Part shown: positions 31,888 through 35,421 of the stretch, in pieces
Position numbering within the stretch: the stretch's first letter is position 1
Layout: each line of letters opens with the position of its first letter
From: JBDTLH01 sp039934875
Lineage (GTDB): Bacteria > Acidobacteriota > Terriglobia > Terriglobales > Acidobacteriaceae
DNA length: 35,421 bases
Assembly (NCBI GenBank): GCA_039934875.1
Contig: JBDTLH010000381.1
Location: 1-35,421, forward strand
Direction of reading: 5' to 3'
The notes under the pieces: generated by a model
The model's database searches: none
What the model saw: only the letters and a program-made list of their open reading frames with translations
Told to the model about the DNA's origin: nothing
Program-made: the position numbers and the translations under genes

Positions 31888-34563
31888 TCATTTCTTCAGC
31901 CCCGCCGTCCAGTTGAGAATCACGGTAGGAGCCGCGGCCTTTGCTTCTCCCACGGTGGCGCCGATCAGGAAACGCTTTCCATCAGCGGTGACGTCGTATT
32001 GCGCCGGATTGATCAAAATGTCCAACATTCTAGTTTTAAAGAGGGCCTTGGGCGTCTCGTATTCAAATTCATTGCCGCGACTTTTCACCGGGACCGACAT
32101 CATTTGGCCGTCGAGGGCAACGTAAAAGAGCTCCTGCCCGTCACCGCGCCAACGGGGATAAACGCCGCCATTGCTGGATATCCGCTTCTTGTCATTGCCT
32201 ACTTTGCCGTCGGCAGTGAAGGACCGGACATAGATATCAGGAGTTCCCGACTCGTCGGAAACGTAGGCAAGCCACCGCCCATCGCGGGAGATTACCGGTT
32301 CGTCTTCTTCGAATGCCGAATCGAGCAGCGGATAAGTGCGGCGATCGTTGGATCGGGGCCCTGATAGGGCGAGTACCCAGACATCAAACCGAGTCTTGGC
32401 TCCGCGGCGCAGGTAGAGCAAGGAGCGCCCGTCGGGAGATATTTCCTGAGGAAAAAAATGGCCCGGCAACAGCGATTCCGCCTCGCCGGTAGCATTCGCG
32501 GACTTCTGTAATATCCCGGACTTCCCATCCGAGGCGCCGTCGAACACAATCCCTCTCCCATCGGCAGACCAAACGGGAAACTGGGTGAATGCGGAGGTCA
32601 ACCGAATCTCGGTATTGCGCGCGAGGTCGGCGACCCAGAGATTGTTGCCTCGCCTGAAAACCACCCGCTTGCCGTCCGGTGAAAGCCGCGGCTCGAAGGA
32701 AGTGGCGACCAGCGCCGGGTCGCCCACGGCACCGAGCTCTTTTCCGTTGCGGTCGAACCAGATCAACTGGGCAGCGCGCTCCCAGTTGCCTTGCCAGGTA
32801 ATCGTCCCGGTGCCGGACGCGGAAAAAAGGCCATGCGGGCGGGGATTTGCGGGCGGGCGGGCGGCGATGGGCACGGCATCGCCCTTCAATTGCAGACTTC
32901 CCAGATCGAGGGCTTGCGCCATGAGCACATCATTGCGCACCAACAAAATCCAATTCGGCGGCGCAAAGCCAACGTCTGAACCGTCCGGCAGCAATTGTTT
33001 TTGCTCTGCCGAATCCAGTGTCCCCACCCAAATCCCCCTGCCGCCGATGTAGCGGCTGGTTCGGTACAAGAAGTGTTTGCCATCCGACAGAAAGTTGGGA
33101 CTCGCCTGTTCCAAATCTCCCTCAGATTCGGTTTTTCCGGCCCGCCTGGGTTCCCCTCCGGTCGCTGGCACCTGCGACAGCAAAGCGCCGTAGTCAGGGC
33201 CGAAGACGATCACTCCGTTACGGCTCCACGAGCCCCCGACCAGCCGCGCGGCATCGCAGAGCACCTGTGAGCTGCCGCCCCCGAGGTCCACCCGCTTCAG
33301 CTTACCGTGGGAGCCGAAGGCGACCGAGCGGCTATCCGGCGACCAGAATGGCAGGATCGGGTCCTCGGTGCCGGGCAGCGGTTGAACTTCCATAGAGTCC
33401 AGCGAACGTACCCAGAGCTGCCGTTTGCCGTCTTCCGACGCAGCCGAAAAGACGATCTTTTGTCCGTCGGGAGAGATCACCACCCAGTCAGGCCGGCTAT
33501 CGTTCAATTTCAGGTTCGGCGGGGGAACCAGTGAGAGTCGCACCGAGCGAGTTTCAGGCAGCTCGTTACTGAAGTGCATTCCCACCAGAGCGAGCATCGC
33601 TACCAGCGCGGCCACGGCCCAGGGAAGGGCCGCACGCACGCGGCTGCGCACGGGCGTAGCTGCTACAACCCCGATAATGCCAGGTTTTTCCGCACCGGCA
33701 TTTTCTAATTCGAGTCCAGCGTCGCCCATATCGCGCAGACGCATACGCGGATCTTTCTGCAACGCCCGGTGCAGCAGGCGGCGGACCGAATCGGGAGTGT
33801 CCGGCGGCAGATCGCTCCATTCCGGTTCGCGGGTCAGCACGCAAGCGAGAATGTCAGTCACGGTTTCTCCGCCGAAGAGATGCTTGCCGGTGAGCATCTC
33901 GTAAAGCACCACGCCGAAGGACCAGACATCGGCGCGTTTATCCACCGTTTTTCCCCGGGCCTGCTCCGGCGCCATGTAGGCGGCGGTGCCAAGCACCACG
34001 CCTGCCACGGTTTGAGAGTAAGCAGTAAAGGTAGGCGAATTCGCCAGACTTGACCCCGAGCCGGAAGCTGAGTCTCCCGCCATGGCCTTGGCAAGACCGA
34101 AGTCGAGCACCTTCACCTTGCCATCATCGTCAGGGCCGACTTTGATATTGGCGGGCTTGAGGTCGCGATGGACGATGCCCTTCTCATGCGCTGCTTCCAA
34201 AGCCGCCGCAATCTGCCGCGCAAACGTTATCGCCTCGGCAACCGGAATCGGCCCGCGCTTCAGGTGCTCGGAGAGGTCTTCCCCCTCCACCAGTTCGAGC
34301 ACTAGAAACATCTGGCCCTCAGCCTCCTCCAGGCCATATATCGCCGCGATGTTGGGATGATTGAGGGAGGCGAGTAGTTGGGCCTCCCTCCTGAATTTGG
34401 CGAGACGGTCGGGATCGCGCGCGACATCGGCAGGCAACACCTTGATGGCGACATCGCGCCTGAGCTTGGCATCGTGGGCGCGGTACACCTCGCCCATGCC
34501 GCCCGCCCCGAGCAGAGATTGGATCTCATACGGCCCGAGTTTCGCGCCTGCAACCAGAGACAT
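31888..34563 (-). CDS. Membrane Ser/Thr protein kinase with TolB/PD40 beta-propeller sensor
   Basis: 891-residue PknB-type eukaryotic-like kinase. Residues 12-270 form the kinase: P-loop LGAGGMGEVYRA (18-29), ATP-anchoring Lys41 in VAIKVLPAD, Glu60, catalytic HRDLKPAN (132-139; Asp134) and DFGLAK (154-159), all intact, so it should be active. A hydrophobic helix at about 312-332 (ALPWAVAALVAMLALVGMHF) crosses the membrane, and the extracytoplasmic part is a PD40/TolB-like propeller (e.g. PDGQKIVFSAASEDGKRQLW, ISRDGRWLAYVSDESGTPDIY). This kinase-propeller fusion is especially frequent in Acidobacteriota and is thought to sense an external ligand; substrates are unknown. It probably uses a leaderless promoter (TTGCTG-N16-TATAAT) directly before ATG 34563. 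Convergent with the MFS remnant. Confidence 0.95.
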   Translation of the reverse strand: MSLVAGAKLGPYEIQSLLGAGGMGEVYRAHDAKLRRDVAIKVLPADVARDPDRLAKFRREAQLLASLNHPNIAAIYGLEEAEGQMFLVLELVEGEDLSEHLKRGPIPVAEAITFARQIAAALEAAHEKGIVHRDLKPANIKVGPDDDGKVKVLDFGLAKAMAGDSASGSGSSLANSPTFTAYSQTVAGVVLGTAAYMAPEQARGKTVDKRADVWSFGVVLYEMLTGKHLFGGETVTDILACVLTREPEWSDLPPDTPDSVRRLLHRALQKDPRMRLRDMGDAGLELENAGAEKPGIIGVVAATPVRSRVRAALPWAVAALVAMLALVGMHFSNELPETRSVRLSLVPPPNLKLNDSRPDWVVISPDGQKIVFSAASEDGKRQLWVRSLDSMEVQPLPGTEDPILPFWSPDSRSVAFGSHGKLKRVDLGGGSSQVLCDAARLVGGSWSRNGVIVFGPDYGALLSQVPATGGEPRRAGKTESEGDLEQASPNFLSDGKHFLYRTSRYIGGRGIWVGTLDSAEQKQLLPDGSDVGFAPPNWILLVRNDVLMAQALDLGSLQLKGDAVPIAARPPANPRPHGLFSASGTGTITWQGNWERAAQLIWFDRNGKELGAVGDPALVATSFEPRLSPDGKRVVFRRGNNLWVADLARNTEIRLTSAFTQFPVWSADGRGIVFDGASDGKSGILQKSANATGEAESLLPGHFFPQEISPDGRSLLYLRRGAKTRFDVWVLALSGPRSNDRRTYPLLDSAFEEDEPVISRDGRWLAYVSDESGTPDIYVRSFTADGKVGNDKKRISSNGGVYPRWRGDGQELFYVALDGQMMSVPVKSRGNEFEYETPKALFKTRMLDILINPAQYDVTADGKRFLIGATVGEAKAAAPTVILNWTAGLKK

Positions 34564-34572
34564 TGTGCGCCA

Positions 34573-34600
34573 ATTATAGTCGTGGGCGCCATTTCAGCAA
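34573..34600 (-). promoter_or_regulatory. Promoter of the kinase gene, probably leaderless (TTGCTG-N16-TATAAT)
   Basis: On the minus strand TTGCTG (34595-34600) and a perfect TATAAT (34573-34578) are 16 nt apart; TATAAT ends 9 nt before ATG 34563 and no Shine-Dalgarno lies between. Transcription should therefore start at, or up to 3 nt before, the start codon. Confidence 0.65.
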
Positions 34601-34631
34601 TCGGGCCATTTTCAGCGGACCCTGCGGCGTA

Positions 34632-34712
34632 TCATCCTGAGCGAGCGAAGCGAGTCGAAGGACCTGTGTTCCGCCGGGAAACGCAAGATGCTTCGCTGCG
34701 CTCAGCATGACA
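34632..34712. repeat. REP-like palindromic element
   Basis: The left end (TCATCCTGAGCGAGCGAAGC) and the inverted right end (TCATGCTGAGCGCAGCGAAGC type) form imperfect inverted arms of about 20 bp around a 20-25-bp centre. The left arm continues GAGTCGAAGGACCT. Words of this kind recur as dispersed intergenic repeats in Acidobacteria genomes (general knowledge). I found no second copy in this window. It occupies much of the 219-bp gap between the kinase and aminotransferase genes, which otherwise holds only the kinase promoter. Confidence 0.6.
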
Positions 34713-34782
34713 ATCGCGTTTGATGACAAGAAAATAGTTGTCAGACAGACTCTTCAGTCCTGGGCCGTCTCCCTTGCATACT

Positions 34783-35421
34783 CTACGCCGCCATCGTCTT
34801 CTTATACTCATCAAACCTATCCAGAAAACGATCAATCTCCGCCCTCTGCAAGTAATACGGCGTTGACAGCCGAATCTTGTTCGGCGCTCCGCCGCGAATT
34901 CTTATGCGATGCGTCTTCCACATCCATTGTTCGAGGTCCGGCATCTTCACCGGAGGGACGTTCACCGTCACTATCGCCCGCCGCATCTCGGGATCTGCCG
35001 AAGTCCACGGCTCCGCGCCCCGCGCCATCATCTGCTGCAAAATATAGTCGGCAAGTTCTCTCCCGCGCTTCTCGATGCGCTCAGCTCCGATCTGGTTTGT
35101 GAAATCGATAGACGCCACCATGCCCGCCACGATCGGGATATTCGATGATCCGTATTGCTGAAAGCGCGCCGCCCGCGATTTCTTATCGTCCCATCCTGAG
35201 GTCGTGGTGTTCGACCACATTCGGTCGATCAGCGCATCGCGCACGAATAGAAACCCGCTCCCCTTTGGCGCCATCAGCCATTTATGCGGACTCGATCCAT
35301 ACATATCGCAACCAATCGCCTTAACATCAATCGGCATCATGCCCGCCACCTGCGCCCCATCCACCATGGAGACGATGCCCTTGGTGCGCGCTAGTGAGCA
35401 TATCTCTTTCACCGGAAGCAC
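34783..35421 (-). CDS. Class V aminotransferase-family enzyme, 5' end beyond the window
   Basis: Partial gene: its C-terminal 212 residues are present, the beginning lies past base 35421. A fold-type I PLP enzyme of the class V group (cysteine desulfurase / isopenicillin N epimerase-like / kynureninase-like). MVDGAQVAGMMPID holds the PLP-ring Asp and Gln, and MYGSSPHKWLMAPKGSGFL holds the Schiff-base lysine (HK). Further conserved are SSNIPIVAGM and RGGAPNKIRLSTPYY near the end. It lacks a C-terminal Cys loop in the seen part, so a desulfurase is less likely than an epimerase- or lyase-type reaction, but the substrate cannot be named. Stop TAG at 34783-34785. The next gene on the same strand, after a REP-like repeat, is the kinase, so they are probably separately transcribed. 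Confidence 0.85.
   Translation of the reverse strand: MLPVKEICSLARTKGIVSMVDGAQVAGMMPIDVKAIGCDMYGSSPHKWLMAPKGSGFLFVRDALIDRMWSNTTTSGWDDKKSRAARFQQYGSSNIPIVAGMVASIDFTNQIGAERIEKRGRELADYILQQMMARGAEPWTSADPEMRRAIVTVNVPPVKMPDLEQWMWKTHRIRIRGGAPNKIRLSTPYYLQRAEIDRFLDRFDEYKKTMAA

Noticed and set aside
1..35421. CRISPR arrays, tRNA/rRNA genes, insertion sequences, phage or toxin-antitoxin genes
   Set aside because: No regularly spaced repeats, tRNA signatures, transposase or integrase motifs were found by eye; a covariance-model search would be decisive for RNA genes.

Overview
The window is two unequal pieces. Bases 1 to about 2500 look like Actinobacteria (Microbacteriaceae-like): a lipoprotein with a Ser/Pro/Ala-rich linker, an actinobacterial-style SSB, a small conserved protein, and an aldo/keto reductase that stops matching its family at about base 2500, some 80 residues short. 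From there to the end the genes look like Acidobacteriota, probably Terriglobia: secreted carboxypeptidase-regulatory-like (CnaB-type) proteins, a DUF3857-transglutaminase-TPR protein, DUF4136, a kinase fused to a TolB/PD40 propeller, a YVTN propeller lipoprotein and a DUF2071 protein. This taxonomy is inferred from protein family style, not from a database search. The switch inside a gene, with no integrase, IS or repeat, is most simply a metagenome assembly chimera.

Layout of the acidobacterial part: a DapA-like aldolase with an unusual insertion (2681-3757); two tandem paralogous secreted CnaB-type proteins (3854-7247); a large secreted transglutaminase/TPR protein on the other strand (7264-10491); a DUF2071 protein; argS; a DUF4136 protein; and a cupin, cysteine/cystathionine beta-synthase and cystathionine gamma-lyase/synthase run (14204-16804) that looks like a sulfur amino acid operon. 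Next come a two-helix small membrane protein, an SDR with a C-terminal membrane anchor, a GH15 glucoamylase/trehalase-type enzyme, the nfo-leuS pair, and a DAHP synthase followed by a YVTN lipoprotein. Three unrecognised proteins (26506-28217) precede a secreted M28 glutamate-carboxypeptidase-II-like peptidase that has a clear intrinsic terminator. The window ends with an NlpE-DUF333 protein, an internally deleted MFS transporter remnant, a Ser/Thr kinase, a REP-like palindrome and the 3' part of a class V aminotransferase.

Most genes are housekeeping or scattered single functions, and no tRNA, rRNA, CRISPR array, IS element or phage gene was seen. The observations most worth a second look are: the chimeric join; a repeated TAT-N-AT box ending exactly 9 nt before the start codon of several Shine-Dalgarno-poor genes, suggesting leaderless transcripts; the DapA-like insertion; the uncharacterised 26.5-28.2 kb cluster; and the MFS gene caught in deletion.
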